NCBI GenBank assembly: GCA_003132505.1
Contig: PKXY01000017.1
Coordinates: 5,972 to 45,054 of the forward strand
Length of the DNA stretch: 39,083 nucleotides
Origin: Solirubrobacterales bacterium
GTDB lineage: Bacteria; Actinomycetota; Thermoleophilia; Solirubrobacterales; Solirubrobacteraceae
Direction: 5' to 3'
Shown one piece after another: positions 1-7,182 of the stretch (its first letter is position 1; each line of letters begins with the position of its first letter). Made by a program: the position numbers and the translations under genes. The notes beneath the pieces are model-generated. The model was not told the DNA's origin, ran no database searches, and saw only the letters and a list, made by a program, of their open reading frames with translations.

Positions 1-230
1 CGAAGCTTGACGAACTCCTGGCGTTCATCTCCTTCGCTACCGACGACGGCTCCGATGTCGCTGTCGCGCCCGCCGATCACGTACAGGTTGACCGCCCAAG
101 CGAGCGCGATCACTTCGGAAATTAGCGCCGAGAGCCAGCTCTGGCTGATGCCAACGGAGAGCGCGATCACGCTACCGGCAACGACTGCAATCGCAGGCGT
201 CCACAAACGGCGGTGCTTCCTGGCAGTCAT
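1..230 (-). CDS. DUF2178-like small membrane protein (partial, runs off the left edge)
   Basis: About 76 residues are visible from an ATG at 230. A basic N-terminus (MTARKHRR) is followed by two hydrophobic segments (about residues 9-28 and 33-52). A polar stretch then ends in GDERQEF near the window edge. Two helices followed by a G-x-G/E-DER segment is the pattern of DUF2178 membrane proteins, which commonly sit next to a small XRE-family regulator. That is the case here: the start codon overlaps the stop of the upstream XRE gene by four bases (ATGA), so the two are translated together. The family's biochemical role is unknown to me. The C-terminus lies outside the window, so full length and any further helices cannot be judged. 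The family assignment rests on pattern and context. Confidence 0.7.
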   Translation of the reverse strand, partial: MTARKHRRLWTPAIAVVAGSVIALSVGISQSWLSALISEVIALAWAVNLYVIGGRDSDIGAVVGSEGDERQEFVKL

Positions 231-433
231 CGGGGTACCTCCTCTTCCGGGTCGAACAGCTCCTCGACCGGCATGACAAACACTCGTGCGATCCGAAACG
301 CGAGAGGCAAGGACGGTGAGTAACGACCGCTCTCGATCGAGATCACCGTCTGGCGCGAGACACCAAGCAACGCGGCGAACTCAACCTGAGACATGCCCCG
401 CTCGACCCGCTGCTCCCGAACCCGATTCCTCAT
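227..433 (-). CDS. XRE-family helix-turn-helix transcriptional regulator
   Basis: This is a 68-residue, single-domain DNA-binding protein. It contains the canonical helix-turn-helix MSQVEFAALLGVSRQTVISI followed by ESGRYSPSLPLAFRIA and a tail ending VEELFDPEEE, typical of the short YozG-like XRE group. The frame is open to a GTG at 460, but the ATG at 433 is preferred. A promoter with TTGACA, a 17 bp spacer and TACCTT ends six bases upstream of 433, so a transcript would begin at or next to that ATG, and a start at 460 would lie inside the promoter. The gene overlaps the downstream membrane protein by four bases. A long dyad covering the promoter suggests the protein represses its own operon (inference). 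Confidence 0.9.
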   Translation of the reverse strand: MRNRVREQRVERGMSQVEFAALLGVSRQTVISIESGRYSPSLPLAFRIARVFVMPVEELFDPEEEVPR

Positions 434-436
434 CAC

Positions 437-479
437 GTAAAGGTACCTTGACACAACCAAGATGTCAAGGGCGCTTTAC
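437..479 (-). promoter_or_regulatory. Promoter and interrupted-dyad operator of the XRE gene
   Basis: On the minus strand, TTGACA (463-468) and TACCTT (440-445) are separated by 17 bp. The -10 ends six bases before the ATG at 433, which predicts a leaderless mRNA. The same bases form a two-part inverted repeat: GTAAAG (437-442) and CCTTGACA (446-453) mirror TGTCAAGG (463-470) and CTTTAC (474-479), with equal three-base gaps in each arm and a 9 bp centre. All 14 arm positions are symmetric. The dyad covers both promoter elements, as expected for an autorepressor site. Confidence 0.75.
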
Positions 480-907
480 CTACAGGACAGCTAGGCGGAC
501 CGCATCAGCCCCGCAGTCACATCCCCGACGGTCCGGCTGTGCCCCCCGCGAATCGCGAGCGCCCGCATCGCTCGCTTCAGACGCTCGCTTTGGACGAGTT
601 GCAGGACTCTGGGCCGCGCCAATCGAGACGCTAGCTTTCGCCGGCGAAAGGAGCTGCGGGACTAGCACCCCTCCTCGTGACGGCTATCGCGTTAAAGGAG
701 CAGCACCCGGGTCCCCCCTCAGCGACCGTCGCCGCACCGAGAGTCCGCCCAAGCCCGAGCAAGTACCTTCAGAGATCTACCCAACCGCGTAGCCTTGGAC
801 GGAAGGGCGTCACTGCGGCCGCTACGTGATCGGATACCGCGCGATGCGGCTACGAGGCGAGCGTTGTCGGGCGGTGGCGCAGCGCGCGTGATCTTCGCCC
901 TTGTTCG
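480..907. other. 428 bp gap without a supported gene
   Basis: This gap lies between the 3' end of the histidine kinase (908) and the promoter of the XRE gene. Open frames exist on both strands (286-792 plus, 480-668 minus) but resemble no protein I know, and they run through the repeat described at 588-735. Apart from that element, several GC-rich inverted repeats are visible, such as the GCGAGCGTCT/AGACGCTCGC-like segments around 570-590. No tRNA, terminator with a U-tract or start signal was recognised. Confidence 0.6.
588..735 (-). repeat. Intergenic element copy A (candidate structured RNA)
   Basis: This is a ~148 bp segment matched, in the same orientation, by 2673-2823. The best-conserved part is 606-650, which differs from 2690-2733 by one substitution and one deleted base. 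A second conserved block at 689-735 has the form AAAGGAGCAG...ACCGTCGCCGC. The sequence between the blocks is diverged, and small insertions break any common reading frame. The core includes the perfect palindrome CTTTCGCCGGCGAAAG (635-650), able to fold as a hairpin. Both copies lie upstream of leftward genes, so minus-strand transcription is the likelier sense. No known riboswitch family could be matched with confidence. Confidence 0.55.
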
Positions 908-2569
908 TTACCTTGCGGGGGTCACGGGATCTGGCGGGCGTGGTGCGCTGTGTGCGGGGAGGGGCGTGCCGGGGGTTTCTTGAGGTCGTGGCAGCCAGCG
1001 CCTGAGTGTTGCGGCGAGTACTGCTTGTTTCATGGGTTTGCTGATGTAGTCGTCCATTCCTGCTTGCAGGCAGCGCTCGCGGTCGCCGTCCATGGCGTGG
1101 GCGGTCATCGCGATCACGAGTGTGTGGCGACCGTCCGTTTCGCGACGGCGCAATTCGGTGGTCGCAGCGTAGCCGTCAAGGCCGGGCATTTGGCAGTCCA
1201 TTAGCACGGCGTCGTAGTGGTTGCGCGTGAGTGCCTGGAGCGCCTCGCGTCCGTCTGCGGCGAGCTCGGTGCGACAGCCGCAGCGCTCGAGCGCCCGCAC
1301 GGCGACAATCTGGTTGACCGGGCTGTCCTCGACGACGAGTACGAGCGGAGAGCCTTGCCAAGCGGGCACGCAGGCCGCGGTGCCGTCGGTCGTTGACGCG
1401 AGGCTGCCGGCGGTATCGACTACGGCGAGTTCCAGCTCGATCGTGAAGGTGCTGCCGCTTCCGGGTTGGCTCTCGGCGCGGATCGTTCCACCCATCAGCT
1501 CAACTAGCTCGCGGGTAATCGTCAGCCCCAATCCGCTACCGCCGTAGAGGCGTGTCGTGGACACGTCGGCTTGCCTGAACGGCTCGAATACGTGCTCGAT
1601 GTGCGCGGGGTCGATGCCGATGCCGCTGTCGGTGAGTGCGATTCGAATCAGCGCAGCCTGCTCTGGCCCGGGTGTTGCGCTGACGTGGAGGGTGACCGAG
1701 CCGGCTTCGGTGAACTTGACCGCGTTGGTGAGGAGGTTCAAGAGGATCTGGGTTAGTCGTAGGCCGTCGCCGTGCACCGCTCGCGGAACCGCGTCGTCGA
1801 TCCGCACTTCGAAGCGGAGCCCTTTCTCACGGGCTCCCAAACCCGGCAGAGCACAGGCGTGCTGGATCGTCGCATGGAGGTCGAAGTCGAGGTTCTCAAC
1901 CGTGACGAGTCCGGCCTCGAGCTTTGAGATATCGAGAACGTCACCGAGTACCGCCATCATCAGCTCGCCCGAGCGCGCGAGCTGCTCAGCGCACTCGCGC
2001 TGATCGTCGCTCAGCTCGCTGCTCAGGAGCAGCTCGGTCATGCCGATCACACCGTTCATCGGCGTGCGGATCTCGTGGCTGATGTTCGCCAAGAACGCCG
2101 ATTTCAAGTTCGACGCCTCGACCACTCGCTCGTAGGCCTCGGTGACCTCTGACGCGAGGCCCTTCTCACGCTCAGCTAGGCGCTTCAACCAGTTAAACAG
2201 CGCGGTCACGAACAACCCGATCAGCACGAAGAAGATGCCGCGGCTCGCCCAATCGCTCAACAGCTGCGGTGAATGCGTCGCGACATCGGCCGGCAACAGC
2301 GGCCCCGCGACGAACATTGAGCCGATCCCGGTTACTAACGCCCCAACCAGCCCGAAACGCAAGCCAGCCAGGAAGATCGGCAGATAGAACCAGTGCGGCG
2401 CGACGTTAGTCCCACCACCGAGGTAATACGCAATCAGCCACGACCCAAAAACCATCGCCGCGACCGCCAAGAGCGCAGCAGGCGCGGAAAGATCAACGAG
2501 CGTCAGCTTCGCAACCAGACCGCCCCGCCGGTTGCGCGTTGACATGCCATCAACATCGGCATACCCCAC
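908..2569 (-). CDS. Membrane-anchored hybrid sensor histidine kinase with C-terminal receiver
   Basis: The product has 553 residues. Residues ~25-130 contain about four hydrophobic segments (for example [20 protein letters not shown] and [18 protein letters not shown]) forming a membrane sensor. A short coiled linker leads to a HisKA domain with [18 protein letters not shown] (phosphoacceptor His165). A HATPase domain follows with N, G1 (DSGIGI) and G2 (GGSGLGLTI) boxes, and then a receiver domain with the acidic pair VEDS and phosphoacceptor Asp458 in VLMDCQMPG. No output domain or separate response regulator is visible nearby, so phosphate must pass to a partner elsewhere. The start taken is GTG 2569. 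ATG 2545, eight codons in, is equally possible, since neither has a convincing ribosome-binding site. The 5' flank contains copy B of the intergenic element. Confidence 0.93.
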   Translation of the reverse strand: MGYADVDGMSTRNRRGGLVAKLTLVDLSAPAALLAVAAMVFGSWLIAYYLGGGTNVAPHWFYLPIFLAGLRFGLVGALVTGIGSMFVAGPLLPADVATHSPQLLSDWASRGIFFVLIGLFVTALFNWLKRLAEREKGLASEVTEAYERVVEASNLKSAFLANISHEIRTPMNGVIGMTELLLSSELSDDQRECAEQLARSGELMMAVLGDVLDISKLEAGLVTVENLDFDLHATIQHACALPGLGAREKGLRFEVRIDDAVPRAVHGDGLRLTQILLNLLTNAVKFTEAGSVTLHVSATPGPEQAALIRIALTDSGIGIDPAHIEHVFEPFRQADVSTTRLYGGSGLGLTITRELVELMGGTIRAESQPGSGSTFTIELELAVVDTAGSLASTTDGTAACVPAWQGSPLVLVVEDSPVNQIVAVRALERCGCRTELAADGREALQALTRNHYDAVLMDCQMPGLDGYAATTELRRRETDGRHTLVIAMTAHAMDGDRERCLQAGMDDYISKPMKQAVLAATLRRWLPRPQETPGTPLPAHSAPRPPDPVTPAR

Positions 2570-2874
2570 CCCACCCGTGAATCAGTAGGCCCACCACCCC
2601 CCAACAGGCGCCTCGAGCGGCCGGCCGTTCCTACGGGAAACCAACATAAGCACCGACAACTCCGCTGCCGCCCTTGGACCAGCTGCAGCACTCTGGGCCG
2701 CGCCGATCGAGACGCTAGCTTTGCCGGCGAAAGCAGCCGCGCCACGGACACGCCGCCACTTGCCTGCTCTCGCGTCGAAAGGAGCAGAACCCCGGTCCCG
2801 GCCCACTCAGCGGCCGTCGCCGCCTGCCGCCGGCGTGCTCGCCTGGCATTGCTGCCGGAGCGTTGCGTGGCAGG
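2570..2874. other. 305 bp gap upstream of the histidine kinase
   Basis: No protein gene is supported in this gap. It contains element copy B (2673-2823). Between that copy and the kinase start lie a segment reading GGCAGCGGAGTTGTCGG on the minus strand (2652-2668) and GC-rich sequence. If the kinase is transcribed from upstream of the element, its mRNA would carry a structured leader of roughly 250 bases. No clear -35/-10 pair was recognised. Confidence 0.55.
2673..2823 (-). repeat. Intergenic element copy B (candidate structured RNA)
   Basis: This is the second copy of the element at 588-735, in the same orientation. The core 2690-2733 is nearly identical to copy A, and the distal block 2771-2823 is also conserved, while the spacer between them is diverged and of different length. 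In the minus-strand RNA the core can pair as GCTTT...AAAGC, and the distal block contains CTGCTC...GAGCAG. It lies 104 bases or more upstream of the kinase start and 51 bases past the stop of the small Cys/His protein gene. Confidence 0.55.
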
Positions 2875-3099
2875 TTAGGGAATACGGGTGTCGTGCACCG
2901 CGGCGGCGGCCTCGCGCTGCTGGGGATCGAGGTCGTCGGGGTTCACCTGCCTGACCATCGACCAGTGGCGTCCGACCGGACAGCGCTGGTAGCGCCGCGA
3001 GCCGAGCCGCACCGCCTTGAACGAGGCGAGCGGTACCCAGATCGTCGTGAAAAGGTGGCCTTTGCTGCAGCGGACGATCGCGTCGAAGCGGTTGGCCAT
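2875..3099 (-). CDS. Small conserved Cys/His protein, possibly zinc-binding
   Basis: This 74-residue protein has no signal peptide or membrane segment. It carries two Cys/His pairs: C-x3-H in RCSKGHLFTTIWVP (Cys11, His15) and C-x4-H in RCPVGRHWSMV. The pairs are separated by a basic segment with SFKAVRLGSRRYQ. This spacing could form a small zinc knuckle, and the sequence has the look of a short protein family conserved in actinobacteria whose function I do not know. The start codon lies 12 bases after the stop of the threonine aldolase-like gene, so the two are probably cotranscribed. The C-terminal ~25 residues are acidic and look disordered. Coding status is supported by the ordered Cys/His pattern and tight spacing; function is open. 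Confidence 0.72.
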   Translation of the reverse strand: MANRFDAIVRCSKGHLFTTIWVPLASFKAVRLGSRRYQRCPVGRHWSMVRQVNPDDLDPQQREAAAAVHDTRIP

Positions 3100-3111
3100 C
3101 GCTTGTTCTTA

Positions 3112-4140
3112 TCAGGCCCTCGAGCACTGGGCGGAGATCGCTGCGACTAACGCGTCGACCTCGTCGGGCGTCGTATCCCACGAACAGACCCACCGAACCT
3201 CGTCGCTAGGCTCGTGCCAGACATAGAAGGGCCACTGCGCCTGGAGCGGCGCGATCGCCGCCTGCGGCAGCCGCGCGAACACCGCGTTCGATTCGACCGC
3301 CTGCGTAATCTCGAGCGCGGGCAATGCGCGAACCCCGTCCGCGAGACGTGCCGCCATCGCGTTGGCGTGACTCGCAAGCGCGAGCCACAGATCTCCCTCG
3401 AACAGCGCGATGAACTGCGCCGCAAGAAACCGGCTCTTCGAAGCGAGCTGTCCACCCTGCATGCGCAGGAAGCGGAAGTCCGGAGCCAGATCGGGACGCA
3501 GGAGCACCACCGCCTCGGCTCCTAGCAGGCCGAGCTTGGTCCCGCCGAAGGACACGAGGTCGATGCCGGCGTCGGTGGTGAGCGCGCGCAGCGGCAGACC
3601 GAGCGCTGCGGCCGCGTTGCCGAGGCGCGCGCCGTCCAGATGGACCAGCAGACCAAGCTCGTGCGCATGGTCGGTGAGGGCCTGCAGCTCCGCGACTGAG
3701 TAGAGCGTCCCGAGCTCAGTCGCTTGCGTGACCGAGACGAGTCGCATCTGAGCGGAGTGCTCATCGCCGATACCGAGCAGCAGCGGATCGATCTGCTCGG
3801 GCCTGAGCTTGCCGTCCGGCGTCGGCACGGTGCGCAGCTTGACGCCGGCGATTCGCTCGGGCGCGCCTCCCTCGCTCGTGTTCAGATGCGCGGTCTCGCT
3901 ACAGATCACACCCTCCCATTCGCGGCAGGCCGCGCGCAGCGCGAGCACATTCGCCGCCGTGCCGTTGAAGACGAGAAACGCGCGCGCCTGCTCGCCCAGC
4001 TGATCGCGGAAGCACTGCTCGGCCCGCGCTGTCCAGGGATCCTCGCCGTAGGCGATGGCGTGGTCGACGTTCGCCTCGGCGATCGCGGCCAGCACCTCCG
4101 CGGGGACGCCGGAATGGTTGTCGCTGGCGAAGCTTCGCAC
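3112..4140 (-). CDS. Low-specificity L-threonine aldolase-like PLP enzyme (beta-eliminating lyase family)
   Basis: The product is about 342 residues, close to the usual length for threonine aldolases. It is a fold-type I PLP enzyme expected to cleave L-threonine or L-allo-threonine to glycine and acetaldehyde. The N-terminus has the family opening SFASDNHSG. VFNGTAANVLALRA contacts phosphate, the histidine in ETAHLNTSEGGAPE would stack on the PLP ring, VHLDGARLGNAA supplies the Asp and Arg, and the lysine of SFGGTKLGLLGAEA forms the Schiff base. The frame stays open to 4275, but that would overlap the divergent gene beginning at 4214. GTG 4140, directly before RSFASDN, matches the family N-terminus. 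No Shine-Dalgarno sequence is seen. Related beta-eliminating lyases such as phenylserine aldolase cannot be excluded. Confidence 0.88.
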   Translation of the reverse strand: MRSFASDNHSGVPAEVLAAIAEANVDHAIAYGEDPWTARAEQCFRDQLGEQARAFLVFNGTAANVLALRAACREWEGVICSETAHLNTSEGGAPERIAGVKLRTVPTPDGKLRPEQIDPLLLGIGDEHSAQMRLVSVTQATELGTLYSVAELQALTDHAHELGLLVHLDGARLGNAAAALGLPLRALTTDAGIDLVSFGGTKLGLLGAEAVVLLRPDLAPDFRFLRMQGGQLASKSRFLAAQFIALFEGDLWLALASHANAMAARLADGVRALPALEITQAVESNAVFARLPQAAIAPLQAQWPFYVWHEPSDEVRWVCSWDTTPDEVDALVAAISAQCSRA

Positions 4141-4155
4141 CGCAGGTAGGTTCGC

Positions 4156-4177
4156 ACGCCGATCTGGGAATCGGCGT
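4156..4177. promoter_or_regulatory. Inverted repeat between the divergent aldolase and thioredoxin-like genes
   Basis: ACGCCGAT (4156-4163) and ATCGGCGT (4170-4177) are a perfect 8 bp inverted repeat with a 6 bp centre. It lies in the 73 bp space between the start codons at 4140 and 4214. Its size and placement fit an operator for one or both genes. It could also be a chance GC-rich dyad. Confidence 0.35.
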
Positions 4178-4213
4178 ACCGGTTGCCTGTGGCGGCTGCT
4201 AGCGTCGCTCACC

Positions 4214-4987
4214 ATGCGCCCCCCGATCGACACGATCGCCGCGCCGCCGCTCCCGGCCGGCGCGGCCTGGGTCAACTCGCCGCCGCTCGCGATGCACGAG
4301 TTGCGCGGGCAGCCGGTGCTGATCGAGTTCTGGGACTTCTGCCGGGCAAACTCGCTGCGCAGCCTTCCCTACGTCAAGGCCTGGCACGAGCGCTACGCCG
4401 CTGACGGGCTGGTCGTGATCGGTGCGCACTGCCCGGGCTTCCGCGCGTCGGCCAGCGAGCAGGCCACCCGTGAGGCGGTCGAGCGCCTCGAGATCGCGCA
4501 TCCGATCGTGCTCGACAGCAACTTCGCGCTGTGGCAGGAGTACGAGAACATCGGCTGGCCCGCGCGCTACCTCTGGACGGCAGAGGGCACGCTTGCCGAG
4601 TACTGCCACGGCGAGGGCGGATACCTCGAGACCGAGCTTGCGATCCAGGAGCTGCTCGGCGTGCACAGGGAGCCGCTGGCGCCGCTGCGGGCGGAGGATG
4701 CTCCCGACGCGTTGCTCGTCGTTCCGAGCGACGATCGTCTCGAGCCGCCTTGGTCGGGGCCTTACGAGGCCGGCGCCGTCTGGGCTGTACTCGCGCCCCG
4801 CGCGGGGCGGGAACCGGGGGTCATCGAGGTAAACGGGAGTGAGCGCGATGTCGCGCACCCGGGCGCCGTGCTGCTGATCGAGCACGACCATCACGTTCAC
4901 GGCGAGCTGGCGCTCGAGCTGAGCGCGGCCGTGCGCTGCGACGCGGTCTGCTTCACGCCCGGGCTCGCGGCCGAGCAGGCAGGGTGA
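4214..4987 (+). CDS. Thioredoxin-fold protein (redoxin, DipZ C-terminal-like) lacking the CxxC motif
   Basis: The product has 257 residues. The first ~150 form a TlpA/ResA-like thioredoxin fold: GQPVLIEFWDFCRANSLRSLPYVKAWHERY, then LVVIGAHCPGF, and the cis-Pro region IGWPARYLW. In DipZ-like relatives the first stretch reads approximately W-T-Y-T-C-x-N-C-L-R-T-L-P. Here the cysteine positions are Arg44 and Ser47, and the only Cys (Cys43) is shifted one residue earlier. A classical disulfide exchange cycle is therefore not possible. The C-terminal ~90 residues resemble the accessory beta domain that follows such thioredoxins. No signal peptide or membrane segment is present, so it is probably cytoplasmic. 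ATG 4214 is chosen because the longer frame from 4055 would run into the divergent aldolase gene. Confidence 0.85.
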   Translation: MRPPIDTIAAPPLPAGAAWVNSPPLAMHELRGQPVLIEFWDFCRANSLRSLPYVKAWHERYAADGLVVIGAHCPGFRASASEQATREAVERLEIAHPIVLDSNFALWQEYENIGWPARYLWTAEGTLAEYCHGEGGYLETELAIQELLGVHREPLAPLRAEDAPDALLVVPSDDRLEPPWSGPYEAGAVWAVLAPRAGREPGVIEVNGSERDVAHPGAVLLIEHDHHVHGELALELSAAVRCDAVCFTPGLAAEQAG

Positions 4988-5037
4988 CGCTGCACCGGCT
5001 CATCGGCGGACCGCAGGATCGGCCGGAGGGATGATCG

Positions 5038-6147
5038 TCAGCTGCGGGTACGTGCGGCGCTGAGTTCGCCGGCGGGATGATCGGCCAGGAGGCGGAGGAG
5101 CTGCGGCGGGGCTCCGTCGTCGAGCAGCACGGCGCCGCCCGGCCAGTACGGACTGCTTTTGCCGCCGGAGGCAACGAACGTGCGGCTGTAGACCCAGGAG
5201 CCGGGGTTGTGGAGCTGGACGCCGTTCGGCGTCAGCCATTCCGCCGCCACGTCACCGTCGAGGACGCCGGCCCGATGCGTGTGCCCGAACACCACGTGGC
5301 GGGCGCGGATGCGCAAGCGCTCGACCACCTCGCTCATCGCTCGCAGGCCGGCTCGTCGCAACTCCTCCACTGAGACCTCGCTGCGCAGCGGCCCGAGGCC
5401 GGCCGTGTTGAGGGTGCCGACGGCGATTGGGAAGCCGGCGGCCAGCGCGTAGCTGCGAAGGCCGGCAAGGCGGGGCGCGCTCAGCATGCGCCAGACGTCG
5501 ATCGCAGCGCCGCCGCCCGGCCCGGCGCCGGTTCGCCCTGTCTGGGCGGCTGCCTGCATCCAGGCGTACACAGGGGAGAGCAGCGCTTCGTAGTCCTCGG
5601 CGGAGTGGACGTCGTTCCACCGTCTCGGGCCGCCGAGCGCGATCCGCCCGCTCGTCGCGATCGCGATCCGCTCGAAGGTCGGCATCGTCGTATGGACGTC
5701 GAGATAGTTGCCGTGCGTCGCGTAGACGTCCTCGCGCAGCCAGAGGCCGGGATAAGCGAACTCCACCTTGGCCCCACGGCCGAGCTGCGAGGCTAGCGCC
5801 GCAGCCAGATCGGACGCCTTCTTTGGCGCCATCCGCTGCTCGAGGCCAAGCGGGCCGCTGCGTCGTGCGTGCCAGCGAGCGACCAGGGCGTGGTCGTGGT
5901 TGCCGGGCACGATCACAAGCTCGCGACCGCCGAGTGCGTCGCCGAGCGCGCCGAAGAACGGCTCTGAGGCCGCGAGTGCCTCCGCCACGGGCTGGTTGCG
6001 AAGCTCCAGCACGTCGCCGAGGAGCACCAGTCGATCGATGCCGTCAAGCGCAGCGAACAGCGCGTCGGCTGCGCCGCTCCGGCGGACCACGTCGGCCCCG
6101 GAGCGGTCTCCGACGTGTAGGTCGGAGACGATCAGCGTCCGCGGCAG
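5038..6147 (-). CDS. Calcineurin-like metallophosphoesterase with a probable CTG start
   Basis: This 369-residue product is a binuclear metallophosphoesterase. All ligand motifs are visible: D-x-H in VSDLHVGD (residues 8-12), GD in LVLLGDVLE, GNHD in IVPGNHDHAL, a later histidine in YATHGNYLD, and G-H-x-H in VVFGHTHRAG. The reading frame between the ispH stop (6151-6153) and the D-x-H motif has no ATG, GTG or TTG. The first GTG (6090) falls after D-x-H and would delete essential ligands. A CTG at 6147 gives MPRTLIVSDLH, the normal family opening, and has AGGAG six bases upstream. I therefore place the start there. The gene follows ispH by three bases in the same frame, so translational coupling is likely. 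The substrate is unknown; UDP-diacylglucosamine hydrolase-like and general phosphodiesterase roles are possible. Confidence 0.88.
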   Translation of the reverse strand: MPRTLIVSDLHVGDRSGADVVRRSGAADALFAALDGIDRLVLLGDVLELRNQPVAEALAASEPFFGALGDALGGRELVIVPGNHDHALVARWHARRSGPLGLEQRMAPKKASDLAAALASQLGRGAKVEFAYPGLWLREDVYATHGNYLDVHTTMPTFERIAIATSGRIALGGPRRWNDVHSAEDYEALLSPVYAWMQAAAQTGRTGAGPGGGAAIDVWRMLSAPRLAGLRSYALAAGFPIAVGTLNTAGLGPLRSEVSVEELRRAGLRAMSEVVERLRIRARHVVFGHTHRAGVLDGDVAAEWLTPNGVQLHNPGSWVYSRTFVASGGKSSPYWPGGAVLLDDGAPPQLLRLLADHPAGELSAARTRS

Positions 6148-6150
6148 CGT

Positions 6151-7137
6151 CTACTCCTGCGGCGCGCGAGCGCCCGGACGGATCGCCTTCGGCAGCATGA
6201 AGCGCACGTCCTCGCGCGTGAACTCGAGCTCGGACACGTCGGTCACGCCGTCCTGCGCGAAGCGCTCCACGAGCTCCTGCACGAGCTCCTCCGGGGCGCT
6301 GGCACCGGACGAGATGCCGAGCGTGCGCACCCCCTCCAGCCAGCCCTCCTCGACTTCGCGCGCGTTGTCGATCAGGTGCGACCGGGCGCCGCTGTCGCGT
6401 GCCACCTCGACTAGGCGCTGCGAGTTGGACGAGTTGCGCGAGCCGACAACGAGCACCAGCTCGCACTGCTGCGCGAGCTGACGGACCGCCGCCTGGCGGT
6501 TCGTGGTGGCGTAACAGATGTCGTCGGTCCGCGGTCCGACAATCGCCGGGAAGCGCTCGCGCAGCCGCTCGATGATCGTGCGCGTCTCCTCGACCGCGAG
6601 CGTCGTCTGCGTGGTGTAGGCGACTCGCTCGGGATCCGGGACCACGAGCGAGTCGACGTCCTCCTCGCTCTGCACGAGAATGATGTGCTCGGGCGCCTCC
6701 CCCATCGTCCCCTCGACCTCCTCGTGCCCGTCATGGCCGATCAGGATGACGGTGTAGCCGTCGGCGACGAAGCGGCGCGCCTCGACGTGTACCTTCGTCA
6801 CGAGCGGGCAGGTCGCGTCGATCGTCCGCAGCGAGCGCGCCTCAGCGTTGGCACGCACGCTGGGTGCGACGCCATGGGCCGAGAATACCGTCACCGAGCC
6901 GGCCGGCACCTCGGTCTCCTCCTCGACGAAGATCGCGCCGCGCCGCCGCAGCTGCTCGACGACGTGCTTGTTGTGGACGATCTCCTTGCGGACGTACACC
7001 GGCGCGCCGTGGCGCTCGAGCGCCAGCTCGACCGTCTGCACGGCGCGATCGACGCCGGCGCAGTAGCCGCGCGGCGAAGCCAGCACCACGCGCTCGATTC
7101 CGAGGGGCTTGGCGGGAGTGTCGGTGGCCGCGCTCAC
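6151..7137 (-). CDS. ispH: 4-hydroxy-3-methylbut-2-enyl diphosphate reductase
   Basis: The 328-residue product is the last enzyme of the non-mevalonate (MEP) isoprenoid pathway, reducing HMBPP to IPP and DMAPP with an iron-sulfur cluster. The three cluster cysteines are in PRGYCAGVDRA, IDATCPLVTKVH and DDICYATTNRQ. Substrate-binding motifs include VRKEIVHNKHVV, FSAHGVAP, GHEEVEGTMGE, VVGSRNSSNSQRL and ISSGASAPEELV. The start is GTG 7137. It has no Shine-Dalgarno sequence, but TACAAT ends six bases upstream, indicating a leaderless transcript. Three bases separate its stop from the CTG of the metallophosphoesterase, and the last codons carry that gene's AGGAG. Confidence 0.97.
   Translation of the reverse strand: MSAATDTPAKPLGIERVVLASPRGYCAGVDRAVQTVELALERHGAPVYVRKEIVHNKHVVEQLRRRGAIFVEEETEVPAGSVTVFSAHGVAPSVRANAEARSLRTIDATCPLVTKVHVEARRFVADGYTVILIGHDGHEEVEGTMGEAPEHIILVQSEEDVDSLVVPDPERVAYTTQTTLAVEETRTIIERLRERFPAIVGPRTDDICYATTNRQAAVRQLAQQCELVLVVGSRNSSNSQRLVEVARDSGARSHLIDNAREVEEGWLEGVRTLGISSGASAPEELVQELVERFAQDGVTDVSELEFTREDVRFMLPKAIRPGARAPQE
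6154..6158 (-). promoter_or_regulatory. Shine-Dalgarno AGGAG that decides the CTG start of the metallophosphoesterase
   Basis: Minus-strand AGGAG lies within the last codons of ispH, followed by TAGACG and then CTG (6147-6145), a six-base spacing. It is the only well-placed ribosome-binding site before the conserved D-x-H motif. Confidence 0.6.
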
Positions 7138-7143
7138 TCCCCG

Positions 7144-7149
7144 ATTGTA
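7144..7149 (-). promoter_or_regulatory. ispH -10 element, leaderless arrangement
   Basis: TACAAT on the minus strand (five of six consensus bases) ends six bases before the GTG at 7137, so transcription should begin at the start codon. Upstream TTATCG (18 bp spacer) is only a weak -35 candidate. Confidence 0.55.
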
Positions 7150-7182
7150 AGGCGGCGAATTAGGCGGCGATAACCGTATCGG

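Noticed and set aside
286..792. Plus-strand open frame of 168 codons over the XRE gene and the following gap
   Set aside because: Composition is Arg/Pro/Ser-rich as expected of a shadow frame, it is antisense to the XRE gene, and it crosses the repeat element without a recognisable domain.
2640..2823. c-di-GMP-I riboswitch upstream of the histidine kinase
   Set aside because: A GCAAAGCTAG segment and a GGCAGCGGAGTTGTCGG segment are suggestive, but the GGCAAACC block, the P2 tetraloop stem and a matching P1 are not found, and copy A lacks the second segment.
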